Below, in pieces: positions 36,257 to 45,526 of a stretch of DNA of 64,000 bases (positions within the stretch are counted from its first letter, which is position 1; the number at the start of each line of letters is the position of its first letter). The notes beneath the pieces are model-generated. The model was not told the DNA's origin. It made no database searches and saw only the letters and a program-made list of their open reading frames with translations. The DNA comes from Bradyrhizobium murdochi (GTDB lineage Bacteria; Pseudomonadota; Alphaproteobacteria; Rhizobiales; Xanthobacteraceae): assembly GCF_000472965.1 (NCBI RefSeq), contig NZ_AXAU01000024.1, positions 27,796 through 91,795 on the forward strand, written 5' to 3'. Made by a program: the position numbers and the translations under genes.

Positions 36257-37611
36257 GCCACAAGCCTCCGCACCGCTGCGTTGAACGTCTCACGTGCGCT
36301 CTCGCGGAGTCGGTGACGTCCTTTCTCGACGACTTTGGCGCCGCCTGCCCAGACCGTGTCGACGGCACTTGCGCCTGCTGCAAAAATCCAGCCGTCGAGG
36401 ACGGCATCCCCCCGACGCTCGGCAAGCGAAGGATGAGTGGTGTCGAGAGTCACGATGTCGGCGCGTGCACCGGCCTGGAGGCCAGCAGTTGGCTGTGCGA
36501 GCGCCTGGGCGCCGCCGGTGAGTGCGGCGTCGAACAGCGCGCGGCCGGTCGACAGGCCGGGACCGCCGGACAGCACATTGCGCTCTCGGTGTTTCAAGCG
36601 CTGGCCATATTCGAGCTGACGCAGTTCATCGGTGACGCCGACCAGCACGTTGGAGTCGGTCCCGATGCCGAACCGCCCGCCGGCGTCGAGGAATTCTCGG
36701 GCCGGAAAAATGCCGTCGCCAAGACTGGCCTCAGTGACCGCGCAGAGTCCGGCGACCGCACCGCTTCTTGCAAGCGCGGCGGTTTCCGTCTCAGTCATAT
36801 GGGTCGCATGGATCAGGCACCAGCGCTGATCGACGGGCGCATGTTCGAGCAGCCACTCAACGGGCCGCCGGCCCGACCAGGCGATGCATTCCTCGACTTC
36901 CCTGATCTGTTCGGCGGCGTGGATATGCACTGGTCCGGCTTCGGCCAATGGCGCGATGGCCGCTAATTCGTCAGGCGTCACGGCGCGCAGGCTATGCGGC
37001 GCGATGCCGACATTGGCTCCGGGCAATGCGCGGACGGCGATGCTCGCCGCAGCAATCAGTTTAGCAAACTGATCGACCGAGCAGATGAACCGGCGCTGGC
37101 CGGCATGTGGTGCCGCTCCGCCGAACGAGCTGTGTGCATAGAAACTCGGCAGCAGCGTCAGCCCGATGCCGGAGATTTCGGCGGCCCGCGCAATTCGCGT
37201 CGCCATCTCCGCAGGGTTGGCGTAGGGCGCGCCGTCGTGGTCGTGATGGAGATAGTGGAACTCGCCGACGCGCGTATAGCCTTGCTCGAGCATCTCGACA
37301 TAGAGCAGCGTGGCGACGGCTTCGGTGTCTTCTGGCGTCATTTCGAGCGCGAAGCGATACATCGTCTCGCGCCATGTCCAGAACGTATCCGCGGAGTTGC
37401 CGCGCGTTTCGGCGAGCCCCGCCATGCCACGCTGGAACGCATGGCTATGCAGGCTCGCTATGCCCGGAATCGCCAGCTTGTAGCGCTCGTCCTGCGGTCT
37501 CGGCGCCACGCCGGCCGTAACCTTGGTGATGGTCTGGTCTGTCACCACCACCTGCACGTCATCAGCCCACCCCGAGGGGAGCAGCGCTGATGCGAAATGC
37601 AGTGTCGACAT
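36253..37611 (-). CDS. hutF: Formimidoylglutamate deiminase
   Basis: A 452-residue amidohydrolase that converts N-formimino-L-glutamate to N-formyl-L-glutamate and ammonia, the five-step hut route. Metal ligands are in SLHSHAFQRGMAG, IHAAEQ and HATHMTETE; GIGTDSNVLV holds the catalytic Asp. It heads the minus-strand arm of the hut locus and overlaps hutC. The next enzyme, N-formylglutamate deformylase (HutG), is not in this window. Confidence 0.92.
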   Translation of the reverse strand: MSTLHFASALLPSGWADDVQVVVTDQTITKVTAGVAPRPQDERYKLAIPGIASLHSHAFQRGMAGLAETRGNSADTFWTWRETMYRFALEMTPEDTEAVATLLYVEMLEQGYTRVGEFHYLHHDHDGAPYANPAEMATRIARAAEISGIGLTLLPSFYAHSSFGGAAPHAGQRRFICSVDQFAKLIAAASIAVRALPGANVGIAPHSLRAVTPDELAAIAPLAEAGPVHIHAAEQIREVEECIAWSGRRPVEWLLEHAPVDQRWCLIHATHMTETETAALARSGAVAGLCAVTEASLGDGIFPAREFLDAGGRFGIGTDSNVLVGVTDELRQLEYGQRLKHRERNVLSGGPGLSTGRALFDAALTGGAQALAQPTAGLQAGARADIVTLDTTHPSLAERRGDAVLDGWIFAAGASAVDTVWAGGAKVVEKGRHRLRESARETFNAAVRRLVA

Positions 37612-37650
37612 GTTTCGAAACCGGCTGGACAGAACACTTACACGATTTTA

Positions 37651-37660
37651 TGTATAGACA
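37651..37660. promoter_or_regulatory. HutC-type operator between hutF and hutI
   Basis: TGTATAGACA matches the HutC-subfamily GntR core GTnTAnAC exactly and is 8/10 self-complementary. It lies 40 bases from both divergent starts within an AT-rich stretch, so one site could repress both operons. Confidence 0.6.
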
Positions 37661-37699
37661 TATAGATACGTCAAGCTCCTGCCGCTGAAGGAGAGCTGC

Positions 37700-38914
37700 A
37701 TGGCCGAGCGCTTCGATCGAATCTGGCTCAACGCCCGGCTCGCCACGGTCCGGGAGGATCTGTCCGGGCTCGGTGTGATCGAGGACGGCCTGATCGCCGC
37801 GCGCGACGGCCGCATCGCGTTCGCCGGCAACCGTTCCGACTTTCCATTGGACGCCGATGCGGTCGAGCGGATCGATTGCGCGGGGCGCTGGATCACGCCG
37901 GGACTGGTGGATTGTCATACCCATCTGGTCTTTGGCGGAAACCGCGCCCACGAGTTCGAGCTGCGGCTGCAGGGAGCGAGCTACGAAGAGATCGCGCGCG
38001 CCGGCGGCGGCATTGTCTCGACGGTCGCGGCGACGCGGGCGTCCAGCGAGGCCGAGCTTGTTGCTGGCGCGCTGCCAAGGCTCGACGCCCTGATCGGCGA
38101 GGGCGTCACGACGCTGGAGATCAAGTCCGGCTACGGGCTCGATACCGAAACCGAGATGCGTCAGCTATCGGCGGCGCGCGCGCTGGGCGACACCCGGCCG
38201 GTCACCATCAAGACGACGTTTCTCGGCGCGCATGCGACACCCCCGGAAGCTGACGGTGACAAGGATCGGTATATCGATCTTGTCTGCCGCGAGATGCTGC
38301 CGGCGGTGGCGCAGGCCGGATTGGCCGATGCCGTCGATGCCTTCATGGAAAGCATTGCGTTTTCGGGAGAGCAAACGGCGCGGGTGTTTCGCGCGGCAAC
38401 GACGCTTGGATTGCCGGTCAAACTGCATGCGGATCAGCTCTCGAACCTCGGCGGCGCCGCGCTTGCGGCGGAATTCTCAGCCTTATCGGCTGATCATCTG
38501 GAGCACACAGATGATGCCGGCGCCGCGGCAATGGCGCGGGCAGGGACGGTGGCCGTGCTGCTGCCGGGCGCGTTCTACTTTATTCGCGAGACGACAAAGC
38601 CGCCGATCGAACTATTCCGCGCCCACGGCGTCAACATGGCACTTGCGACCGACTGCAATCCTGGCAGTTCGCCGCTGACGTCGCTGTTGCTTGTCATGAA
38701 CATGGGCGCAACGCTGTTCCGGATGACCGTTGCCGAATGCCTCGCTGGCGTAACGCGGGAAGGTGCGCGCGCGCTCGGAATTCTCGGCGAGACAGGAACG
38801 CTCCATGCGGGCAAATGGTGTGATCTTGCGATCTGGGAGATCGAGCGGCCGGCCGAGCTGGTTTACCGGATCGGCTTTAATCCGTTGCATAGCCGGGTGT
38901 GGAGGGGACAGTGA
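37700..38914 (+). CDS. hutI: Imidazolonepropionase
   Basis: A 404-residue metal hydrolase opening 4-imidazolone-5-propionate to N-formiminoglutamate. VDCHTHLVFGGNRAHEFELR is the N-terminal metal and substrate motif; KLHADQL and SADHLEHTD supply further ligands, and ATDCNPGSSP holds the catalytic Asp. AAGGAGAG lies eight bases before the ATG. Its stop overlaps the GTG start of hutH. Confidence 0.95.
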   Translation: MAERFDRIWLNARLATVREDLSGLGVIEDGLIAARDGRIAFAGNRSDFPLDADAVERIDCAGRWITPGLVDCHTHLVFGGNRAHEFELRLQGASYEEIARAGGGIVSTVAATRASSEAELVAGALPRLDALIGEGVTTLEIKSGYGLDTETEMRQLSAARALGDTRPVTIKTTFLGAHATPPEADGDKDRYIDLVCREMLPAVAQAGLADAVDAFMESIAFSGEQTARVFRAATTLGLPVKLHADQLSNLGGAALAAEFSALSADHLEHTDDAGAAAMARAGTVAVLLPGAFYFIRETTKPPIELFRAHGVNMALATDCNPGSSPLTSLLLVMNMGATLFRMTVAECLAGVTREGARALGILGETGTLHAGKWCDLAIWEIERPAELVYRIGFNPLHSRVWRGQ

Positions 38915-40488
38915 GCCGCCCCGACGCCCCCATTGTGGTTTCGCCTGGAAGGGTCAGCCTCGACGATCTGGCGCAAGTCCTTGCCGGCGCTCCGGTCGTG
39001 CTCGATCCATCGTTCTGGCCGCGCGTTGAAGCTGCATCGGCGATTGTTGCGGCGGCCGCGCGCGCGGAAGCCCCGGCGTACGGCATCAATACCGGATTCG
39101 GAAAACTGGCGTCGAAACGGATTGCTGCCGACCAGACGGCGCTGCTGCAACACAATCTCATTGTGTCGCATTGCTGCGGGGTGGGGCCGCCGACGCCGGA
39201 GCCGATCGTTCGCCTGATGATGGCGCTGAAGATCGTCTCGCTGGGACGAGGCGCATCGGGCGTGCGCCGCGAAATCATCGAGCAGCTCCAGGCCATGTTG
39301 GCGAAGGGCATTTGTCCGCTGGTGCCGCAGCAAGGGTCGGTCGGAGCGTCCGGCGATCTGGCGCCGCTCGCGCATATGACGGCGGTCATGATCGGCGAGG
39401 GACAGGCGCTGGTCGGCGGAAGCGTTGTGCCGGCCCGCGATGCACTGGCGGCCACCGGTCTTGCGCCCGTGGCGCTCGGTCCGAAGGAAGGCCTCGCGCT
39501 GATCAATGGCACGCAGTTTTCGACGGCCTACGCCATTTCCGGATTGCTGCGCGCTCATGGCCTGGCCAGTGCGGCGCTAGTGACAGGCGCGTTGTCGGTC
39601 GACGCCGCGATGGCTTCGACGGCGCCGTTTCGTCCCGAGATCCAACAACTGCGCGGGCATGCCGGGCAAATCGCCGCCGGCGCGGCACTGACGGCGTTGC
39701 TTGAGGGTAGCGATATCCGCATGTCGCATTTGGAGGGCGACGAGCGCGTGCAGGATCCCTATTGCCTGCGCTGTCAGCCGCAGGTGGCCGGCGCCGCGCT
39801 CGACCTTTTGACGGAAGCCGCCCGCACGCTGACGATCGAAGCCAACGCCGTCACCGACAACCCGCTGGTGCTGGTCGAGACCGGAGAGATCGTCTCTGGC
39901 GGCAATTTTCACGCGGAGCCGGTCGCCTTTGCAGCCGACCAGATTGCGCTGGCACTCTCCGAGATCGGGGCGATCAGCGAGCGACGCATCGCTACCCTTG
40001 TCGACCCCGCGTTGAACTTTGGCCTGCCACCGTTCCTGACTCCCGATCCCGGCCTCAACTCCGGATTCATGATCGCCGAAGTCACGGCAGCCGCGCTCTA
40101 TGCGGAGAATAAACAGCGCGCCTCGGCCTGCTCGATCGACTCGACGCCGACCAGCGCCAACCAGGAAGATCACGTGTCGATGGCCGCACACGCGGCGCGC
40201 CGGTTGTCGGACATGGCGGACAATCTCTCCACCATCCTCGGCATCGAGCTATTGGTTGCGGCGCAAGGCATTGGGCTGCGCGCACCGCATTCGACCAGTC
40301 CCGCACTGGCTGCTGTGGTTGCGGTATTGCGCGAGCAGGTGCCGGCGCTCGGTAGCGATCGCTACATGGCCGACGATCTCGCGAAGGCAGCGGCGCTGGT
40401 TGAAGCCGGCGCGTTGCCGACGGCCGCTATGTCGGTGCTTGAGATTAACCCGTTTCCAATCCTTGCCGAGAGAGGCTCTTTGTCATGA
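38911..40488 (+). CDS. hutH: Histidine ammonia-lyase
   Basis: A 525-residue lyase converting histidine to urocanate. The self-forming MIO cofactor triad ASG is in GSVGASGDLAPL; Tyr in AYGINTGFGKL is the active-site base. The chosen start is GTG at 38911 with GGAGGGG just upstream; it overlaps the hutI stop. A second in-frame GTG four codons earlier is less well placed. Its stop overlaps the hutU ATG (ATGA). Confidence 0.95.
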   Translation: MSRPDAPIVVSPGRVSLDDLAQVLAGAPVVLDPSFWPRVEAASAIVAAAARAEAPAYGINTGFGKLASKRIAADQTALLQHNLIVSHCCGVGPPTPEPIVRLMMALKIVSLGRGASGVRREIIEQLQAMLAKGICPLVPQQGSVGASGDLAPLAHMTAVMIGEGQALVGGSVVPARDALAATGLAPVALGPKEGLALINGTQFSTAYAISGLLRAHGLASAALVTGALSVDAAMASTAPFRPEIQQLRGHAGQIAAGAALTALLEGSDIRMSHLEGDERVQDPYCLRCQPQVAGAALDLLTEAARTLTIEANAVTDNPLVLVETGEIVSGGNFHAEPVAFAADQIALALSEIGAISERRIATLVDPALNFGLPPFLTPDPGLNSGFMIAEVTAAALYAENKQRASACSIDSTPTSANQEDHVSMAAHAARRLSDMADNLSTILGIELLVAAQGIGLRAPHSTSPALAAVVAVLREQVPALGSDRYMADDLAKAAALVEAGALPTAAMSVLEINPFPILAERGSLS

Positions 40489-42155
40489 ACCGCCGACTGG
40501 ACAACGACCGCATCATCCGGGCGCCCCACGGGCCCGAGATCAGCGCCAAGAGCTGGCTGACGGAAGCGCCGCTTCGAATGCTGATGAACAATCTCGATCC
40601 CGACGTTGCCGAACGTCCCAGCGAACTCGTCGTCTATGGCGGAATCGGCCGGGCCGCCCGCGACTGGGACAGTTTTGACCGGATCGTCGCCTCGCTGCGC
40701 AAGCTCGAAGGCGACCAGACGCTGGTGGTGCAGTCGGGCAAGCCGGTCGGAATTTTTCGCACCCATGCCGATGCGCCGCGCGTGCTGATCGCGAACTCGA
40801 ATCTGGTGCCGCACTGGGCGACGCTCGATCACTTCAATGAGCTCGACAGGGCCGGGCTGACGATGTTCGGCCAGATGACGGCCGGATCGTGGATCTACAT
40901 CGGCAGCCAGGGCATCGTGCAGGGGACGTACGAAACGTTTGTCGAGGTCGGGCGACGTCATTACGGAGGCAACCTCTCGGGCAAGTGGATCTTGACGGCG
41001 GGTCTCGGCGGGATGGGCGGCGCGCAGCCGCTCGCTGCGACCATGGCCGGGGCGTCGATGCTCGCGATCGAATGCCAACCGAGCCGCATCGAGATGCGGT
41101 TGCGCACGGGTTACCTCGACCGGCAGGCATCTTCGCTCGACGAGGCGCTCGCGATCATGACGGAGGCGACGCAGAACAGGAAGCCGGTTTCCGTCGGCCT
41201 GCTTGGCAATGCCGCCGAACTCTTTCCCGAGCTGGTGCGCCGCGGCGTCAGGCCGGACATCGTTACCGACCAGACCAGCGCGCACGATCCGATCAACGGC
41301 TATTTGCCGAAGGGATGGACGCTTGCCGAGTGGGAGTCGAAACGCGAGGCCGACCCGAAAGCAGTTGAAGTCGCGGCCAAGACCTCCATGGTCGGCCACG
41401 TTCAGGCCATGCTGGATTTCCACGCGCAAGGTATTCCCACGCTCGACTATGGCAACAACATCCGCCAGATGGCCAAGGACATGGGATTGAAGAATGCGTT
41501 CGATTTCCCCGGCTTCGTACCGGCTTACATCCGTCCGCTGTTTTGCCGCGGTGTCGGCCCGTTCCGGTGGGCGGCGCTATCAGGAGATCCCGAAGATATT
41601 TTTCGGACCGACGCCAAGGTCAAGGAGCTGATGCCGGACGATAAGCATCTCCATAACTGGCTCGACATGGCGAAAGCACGGATCAAGTTCCAGGGGCTGC
41701 CGGCACGAATCTGCTGGGTCGGTCTTGGTGATCGCCACCGGCTCGGCATGGCGTTCAATGACATGGTGGCGCGCGGCGAACTGAAGGCGCCGATCGTCAT
41801 CGGCCGCGATCATCTCGACAGCGGCTCGGTTGCGAGCCCGAACCGCGAAACCGAAGCGATGCGCGACGGCTCGGATGCAGTGTCGGACTGGCCGCTGCTC
41901 AATGCGCTGCTCAATTGTGCCAGCGGGGCCACCTGGGTCTCGATACATCATGGCGGCGGCGTCGGGATCGGCTATTCGCAGCACGCCGGCATGGTCATTG
42001 TCGCCGACGGAACGCAAGAGGCGGCGCGTCGACTTGAACGCGTGTTGTGGAACGATCCGGCATCGGGCGTCATGCGTCATGCCGACGCCGGCTATGAAAG
42101 CGCGATTGCATGTGCCCGCGCCAACGGGCTCGATCTGCCCGGCCTGACGTTGTAG
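40485..42155 (+). CDS. hutU: Urocanate hydratase
   Basis: A 556-residue urocanase that uses tightly bound NAD to make imidazolonepropionate. The NAD site is TAGLGGMGGAQPLA; DQTSAHDPINGY and IVIGRDHLDSGSVASPNRET are family signatures; the C-terminal HHGGGVGIGYSQHAG is strongly conserved in urocanases. It ends the plus-strand hutIHU operon. Confidence 0.96.
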   Translation: MNRRLDNDRIIRAPHGPEISAKSWLTEAPLRMLMNNLDPDVAERPSELVVYGGIGRAARDWDSFDRIVASLRKLEGDQTLVVQSGKPVGIFRTHADAPRVLIANSNLVPHWATLDHFNELDRAGLTMFGQMTAGSWIYIGSQGIVQGTYETFVEVGRRHYGGNLSGKWILTAGLGGMGGAQPLAATMAGASMLAIECQPSRIEMRLRTGYLDRQASSLDEALAIMTEATQNRKPVSVGLLGNAAELFPELVRRGVRPDIVTDQTSAHDPINGYLPKGWTLAEWESKREADPKAVEVAAKTSMVGHVQAMLDFHAQGIPTLDYGNNIRQMAKDMGLKNAFDFPGFVPAYIRPLFCRGVGPFRWAALSGDPEDIFRTDAKVKELMPDDKHLHNWLDMAKARIKFQGLPARICWVGLGDRHRLGMAFNDMVARGELKAPIVIGRDHLDSGSVASPNRETEAMRDGSDAVSDWPLLNALLNCASGATWVSIHHGGGVGIGYSQHAGMVIVADGTQEAARRLERVLWNDPASGVMRHADAGYESAIACARANGLDLPGLTL

Positions 42156-42208
42156 CGCTCCGGACTTTCTTGCGCCGGTGTTTCCAGAGGGGAGGATTTC
42201 CTTCCTTG

Positions 42209-42238
42209 TTGTAAATAGTCACAGTTTACCTATATAGT
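42209..42238 (+). promoter_or_regulatory. Promoter with inverted repeat upstream of urc1
   Basis: TTGTAA (42209-42214), 18 bases, TATAGT (42233-42238) is a plausible promoter in an unusually AT-rich patch. GTAAA at 42211 and TTTAC at 42225 form an inverted repeat over the -35 and spacer, where a repressor could act. The leader to the urc1 start would be about 85 bases. Confidence 0.4.
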
Positions 42239-42330
42239 ACTGCAAGGGTCACTGACCCGCATAATTCATTTGGTTCTCCGGTCAGGCCCGTCATTCAGGC
42301 GGGCCGTTGCCGTTTTAGGACTACCGAACG

Positions 42331-43581
42331 ATGAGCAATTCCAATCGTATCGACCATATTCGCCTGACATCGCATCCGGTGCCTGGTGCGACGCATGAAT
42401 TCCCGATCGTGTGGGGAGCGCCGACCGCGCGTGAACGTGGTCCGATCATCGGGACGGTATCGCGTCCGCAGGATCGCAACGTGATTGGCACTCACGGGGG
42501 CTCCTATGCGGTCTACCGCGCACTTGCCGTTTCTTCGGGTACGCTGGATCCGATCCGTCGGCCCGACCTGACCAACACACACCCGGCCGCGACCGTTGGG
42601 CCGTTCTCGCAATGGATGGATCCGGAACGCATTGTTGCGCTCGATCCGTGGGGACATCTCGTCGCGGAGAACTTTCGCGCTGAAATCACGGAAGGCATCG
42701 ATATCCGACCGAGCATCGCGATCACGCGGGCCCGGCTCGACCTGCCGGAAATTCAGGCGGCTCTGGCCGCCAAGCGGCTGGTACCCGACGGCGAGTTCGT
42801 TCACGCCAGCGGTTCCGTCTCCGTCGTCAAGATAGCGATCGATCCGGTCTGGCACTTGCCCGGGATCGCGCGGCGCTTCGGCACGAGCGTGACCAATCTG
42901 CGGCGTGCGCTGTTCGAACAGACCGCGGGCATGTTTCCCGAGCTTGTCACGCGCCCCGATCTGCAGGTCTTTCTTCCGCCGATCGGCGGAACGACCGTCT
43001 ATCTGTTCGGCGATGTCACGAAGCTTCCGGACCATCGGACCAAAATCACCTGTCGCGTCCATGACGAGTGCAACGGTTCGGATGTTTTCGGCTCGGACAT
43101 TTGCACCTGCCGTCCATATCTCATTCAGGGCATCGAGGAATGCGCGCGCGCCGGACAATCGGGGGGCCTGGGCGTTATCGTCTACAACCGCAAGGAAGGC
43201 CGGGCGCTCGGCGAGGTCACGAAATTTCTGGTCTACAATGCGCGCAAGCGTCAGGAAGATGGCGACGATGCATCCGCCTATTTCGAACGAACGGAATGCG
43301 TTGCCGGAGTGCAGGATGCGCGTTTCCAGCAACTGATGCCGGATGTCATTCACTGGCTGGGATTGAAGCGCATCGATCGCTTCATCTCGATGAGCGACAT
43401 GAAGTATGATGCGCTGACGGGGCAGGGTATCGACATTGTCGAGCGCGTCGCCATTCCCGATTACATGATTCCCGCCGACGCCCATGTGGAAATGGCCGCC
43501 AAGAAAGCCGCGGGATATTTTTCACCTGACGCGAAACCTGAGGACCTGATCGCCTCCGGTCGGCCGCTCGAAAAATACTAG
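42331..43581 (+). CDS. urc1: Urc1-type GTP cyclohydrolase II homolog (uracil catabolism)
   Basis: A 416-residue protein whose C-terminal half is a GTP cyclohydrolase II-like domain. Zinc Cys residues are kept (CRVHDECNGSDVFGSDICTC), but the GTP-handling EGRGIGL motif of RibA reads EGRALGEV, so the substrate likely differs. The N-terminal extension (about 1-190) is absent from RibA and typical of Urc1. It is followed by urc4 and a UPRT gene, the gene trio of the URC uracil degradation pathway described in Lachancea and in bacteria. AGGA precedes the ATG. Confidence 0.85.
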   Translation: MSNSNRIDHIRLTSHPVPGATHEFPIVWGAPTARERGPIIGTVSRPQDRNVIGTHGGSYAVYRALAVSSGTLDPIRRPDLTNTHPAATVGPFSQWMDPERIVALDPWGHLVAENFRAEITEGIDIRPSIAITRARLDLPEIQAALAAKRLVPDGEFVHASGSVSVVKIAIDPVWHLPGIARRFGTSVTNLRRALFEQTAGMFPELVTRPDLQVFLPPIGGTTVYLFGDVTKLPDHRTKITCRVHDECNGSDVFGSDICTCRPYLIQGIEECARAGQSGGLGVIVYNRKEGRALGEVTKFLVYNARKRQEDGDDASAYFERTECVAGVQDARFQQLMPDVIHWLGLKRIDRFISMSDMKYDALTGQGIDIVERVAIPDYMIPADAHVEMAAKKAAGYFSPDAKPEDLIASGRPLEKY

Positions 43582-43602
43582 GGCGAGCCAGGGCCATTGA
43601 TC

Positions 43603-44841
43603 GTGACAGCAGACGCGACGGCAGACGGCTTATCACTCTTAAGTGCGGAAGCGGTGCGCAGTCGCGCGCACCGGATGCTGGAAATCGGGTTGAACGACCA
43701 GCTTCAGCATTTCAAAGTCGATCTTGGCCGGCTCGACGAGGCGGTTGATCTCGTGCTTGCGACAACGCGCAAGGCCTATCCGACGTTCGATATTCCCTTT
43801 CACTCGCGCTGGCGCCACTTTGTCGTCGTCGGCATTGATCGCTGGGCAGCGCTTGCGGACGCGAGGAATTGGCGCGACAGGGAAGAACGTGCGCGCGCCG
43901 AGTTTGACCTCGCCATGATCAGCGTGCTGCTTGACGCCGGAGCAGGCCCGTCGTGGCGCTATCGCGATCCCTTGACGGGCGCAAGTATCGGCCGGTCGGA
44001 GGGGTTGGCGCTTGCCAGTCTGGACATGTTTGCGCGCGGCGTCTTCTCAGCGAAGGCTGACGAACCGTTGCGAGCGGATGCCGCTGTGCTTCAGCGGCTG
44101 ACCGTTGCCGATCTGCAGACTGGCTTTCAGGTTGCGGACGATAATCCGCTGGTTGGCCTCGAGGGCCGCATCAGCCTTCTTCGCCGGCTCGGCGAAGTAG
44201 CATCGGCGTCGCGGCAGATTTTCGCCCGCGGCGACGCGGCTCGGCCCGGCGGGTTGTTCGATCACCTCACAGGGACGGCCGACGCGGGGGTGATCGCTGC
44301 CTCGACGATTTTGTCAGAACTTTTGCGCCAATTGGGGCCGATCTGGCCGTCGCGCATAACGCTCGGCGGAATTCCGTTAGGAGATTGCTGGCGTCATCCG
44401 GCGCTCAAGACCGAGGATGCGACCAGCGGGCTGGTGCCGCTGCACAAGCTCTCGCAGTGGCTGTCGTATTCGCTGATCGAGCCGATGCAGCGGGCGGGGC
44501 TGCAGGTCACGGATATCGACGGCCTGACGGGCCTCGCGGAATACCGCAACGGCGGATTGTTCGTCGACGCCGGCGTACTGGTGCTGCGCGACCCCATGGA
44601 CGCGCAACGCGAACATGATGTCGCCTCTTCGCTCGTGGTCGAGTGGAGGGCGCTGACCGTCGCGCTGCTGGACCGGCTGGCGGATCTGTTACGGCAACGC
44701 GTTGGTCTTGACGCGGTCTCTCTTCCATTGGCCAAGATTCTGGAAGGCGGCACCTGGGCTGCGGGCAGGGCGCTGGCTTTCGCTCGCCGGCCTGACGGTT
44801 CGCCACCCCTCAAGGTCAGTAGCGACGGTACGGTTTTCTAG
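43603..44841 (+). CDS. urc4: Urc4/Urg3 family protein (DUF1688), uracil catabolism
   Basis: About 412 residues of the DUF1688 family. Recognisable segments are FDIPFHSRWRHF, PSWRYRDPLTG, DHLTG and GGIPLGDCWRHPAL. The biochemical step is not established, but the family is required for uracil use in the fungal URC pathway. GTG 43603, nine bases after CAGGG, is chosen; a TTG at 43597 is in frame. It lies 21 bases after urc1 and 31 before the UPRT gene. Confidence 0.85.
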   Translation: MTADATADGLSLLSAEAVRSRAHRMLEIGLNDQLQHFKVDLGRLDEAVDLVLATTRKAYPTFDIPFHSRWRHFVVVGIDRWAALADARNWRDREERARAEFDLAMISVLLDAGAGPSWRYRDPLTGASIGRSEGLALASLDMFARGVFSAKADEPLRADAAVLQRLTVADLQTGFQVADDNPLVGLEGRISLLRRLGEVASASRQIFARGDAARPGGLFDHLTGTADAGVIAASTILSELLRQLGPIWPSRITLGGIPLGDCWRHPALKTEDATSGLVPLHKLSQWLSYSLIEPMQRAGLQVTDIDGLTGLAEYRNGGLFVDAGVLVLRDPMDAQREHDVASSLVVEWRALTVALLDRLADLLRQRVGLDAVSLPLAKILEGGTWAAGRALAFARRPDGSPPLKVSSDGTVF

Positions 44842-44872
44842 GGCTTGTTTGGCGATTTCAGGGAGCAAAGGC

Positions 44873-45502
44873 ATGGAAGGCGTTACGATCGTGGATCACC
44901 CGTTGGTCCAGCACAAGCTTACGCTGATCCGCGACAAGACGATTTCGACCAAGTCTTTTCGCGAGCTCCTCAAGGAGATCGGAATGCTGCTTTGTTACGA
45001 GGTGACGCGCGACCTGCCGCTAACCGATGTGGAGGTCGAGACGCCGCTAGCGCGAATGCACTCCGCCAAGATCGCGGGCAAGAAACTGGTTTTCGTGCCG
45101 GTGTTGCGGGCAGGGGTGACCTTTGTCGACGGGATGCTGGACCTCGTTCCGACCGCTCGCGTCGCGCATATCGGGCTCTATCGCGAACCGCATTCGTTCG
45201 TGGCGGTCGAATATTTCTTCAAATCGCCGTCCGATCTTCACGAGCGACTGGCAATCGTGGTGTCACCGGTACTTGCGACGGCGAACACGGCGGTGGCGGC
45301 GGTGGACCGGCTGAAGGAACGCGGCGCGAAGGATATCCGGCTGGTATGCCTGCTTGCCGCGCCGGAAGGTGTGGAGCGCTTCCGAGGCCTGCATCCCGAT
45401 GTGCGGTTGTGGACGGCCGGTATCGACGAGGGGCTCGATGCAAACGCCTTTATCCTGCCAGGCCTCGGTGATGCAGGCGACCGCGCCTACGGGACGCGAT
45501 AA
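44873..45502 (+). CDS. upp: Uracil phosphoribosyltransferase
   Basis: A 209-residue UPRT, the usual length, making UMP from uracil and PRPP, and the entry step of the URC route. Family features: HKLTLIRDKTIST at the N-terminus, PVLRAGVTFVDGML and the uracil-binding end GLGDAGDRAYGTR. The PRPP loop, usually DPMLATGGS, reads SPVLATANT, so the Asp and double Gly are changed. GGGAG precedes ATG 44873; upstream in-frame ATG 44702 lies within urc4. Confidence 0.88.
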   Translation: MEGVTIVDHPLVQHKLTLIRDKTISTKSFRELLKEIGMLLCYEVTRDLPLTDVEVETPLARMHSAKIAGKKLVFVPVLRAGVTFVDGMLDLVPTARVAHIGLYREPHSFVAVEYFFKSPSDLHERLAIVVSPVLATANTAVAAVDRLKERGAKDIRLVCLLAAPEGVERFRGLHPDVRLWTAGIDEGLDANAFILPGLGDAGDRAYGTR

Positions 45503-45526
45503 GGCCCCGACAGCTCTCGGCGCGGC

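Noticed and set aside
42331..43581. Calling this gene ribA (riboflavin synthesis)
   Set aside because: The GTP motif is altered, the N-terminal extension is not that of RibA or RibBA, and the neighbours are urc4 and upp.
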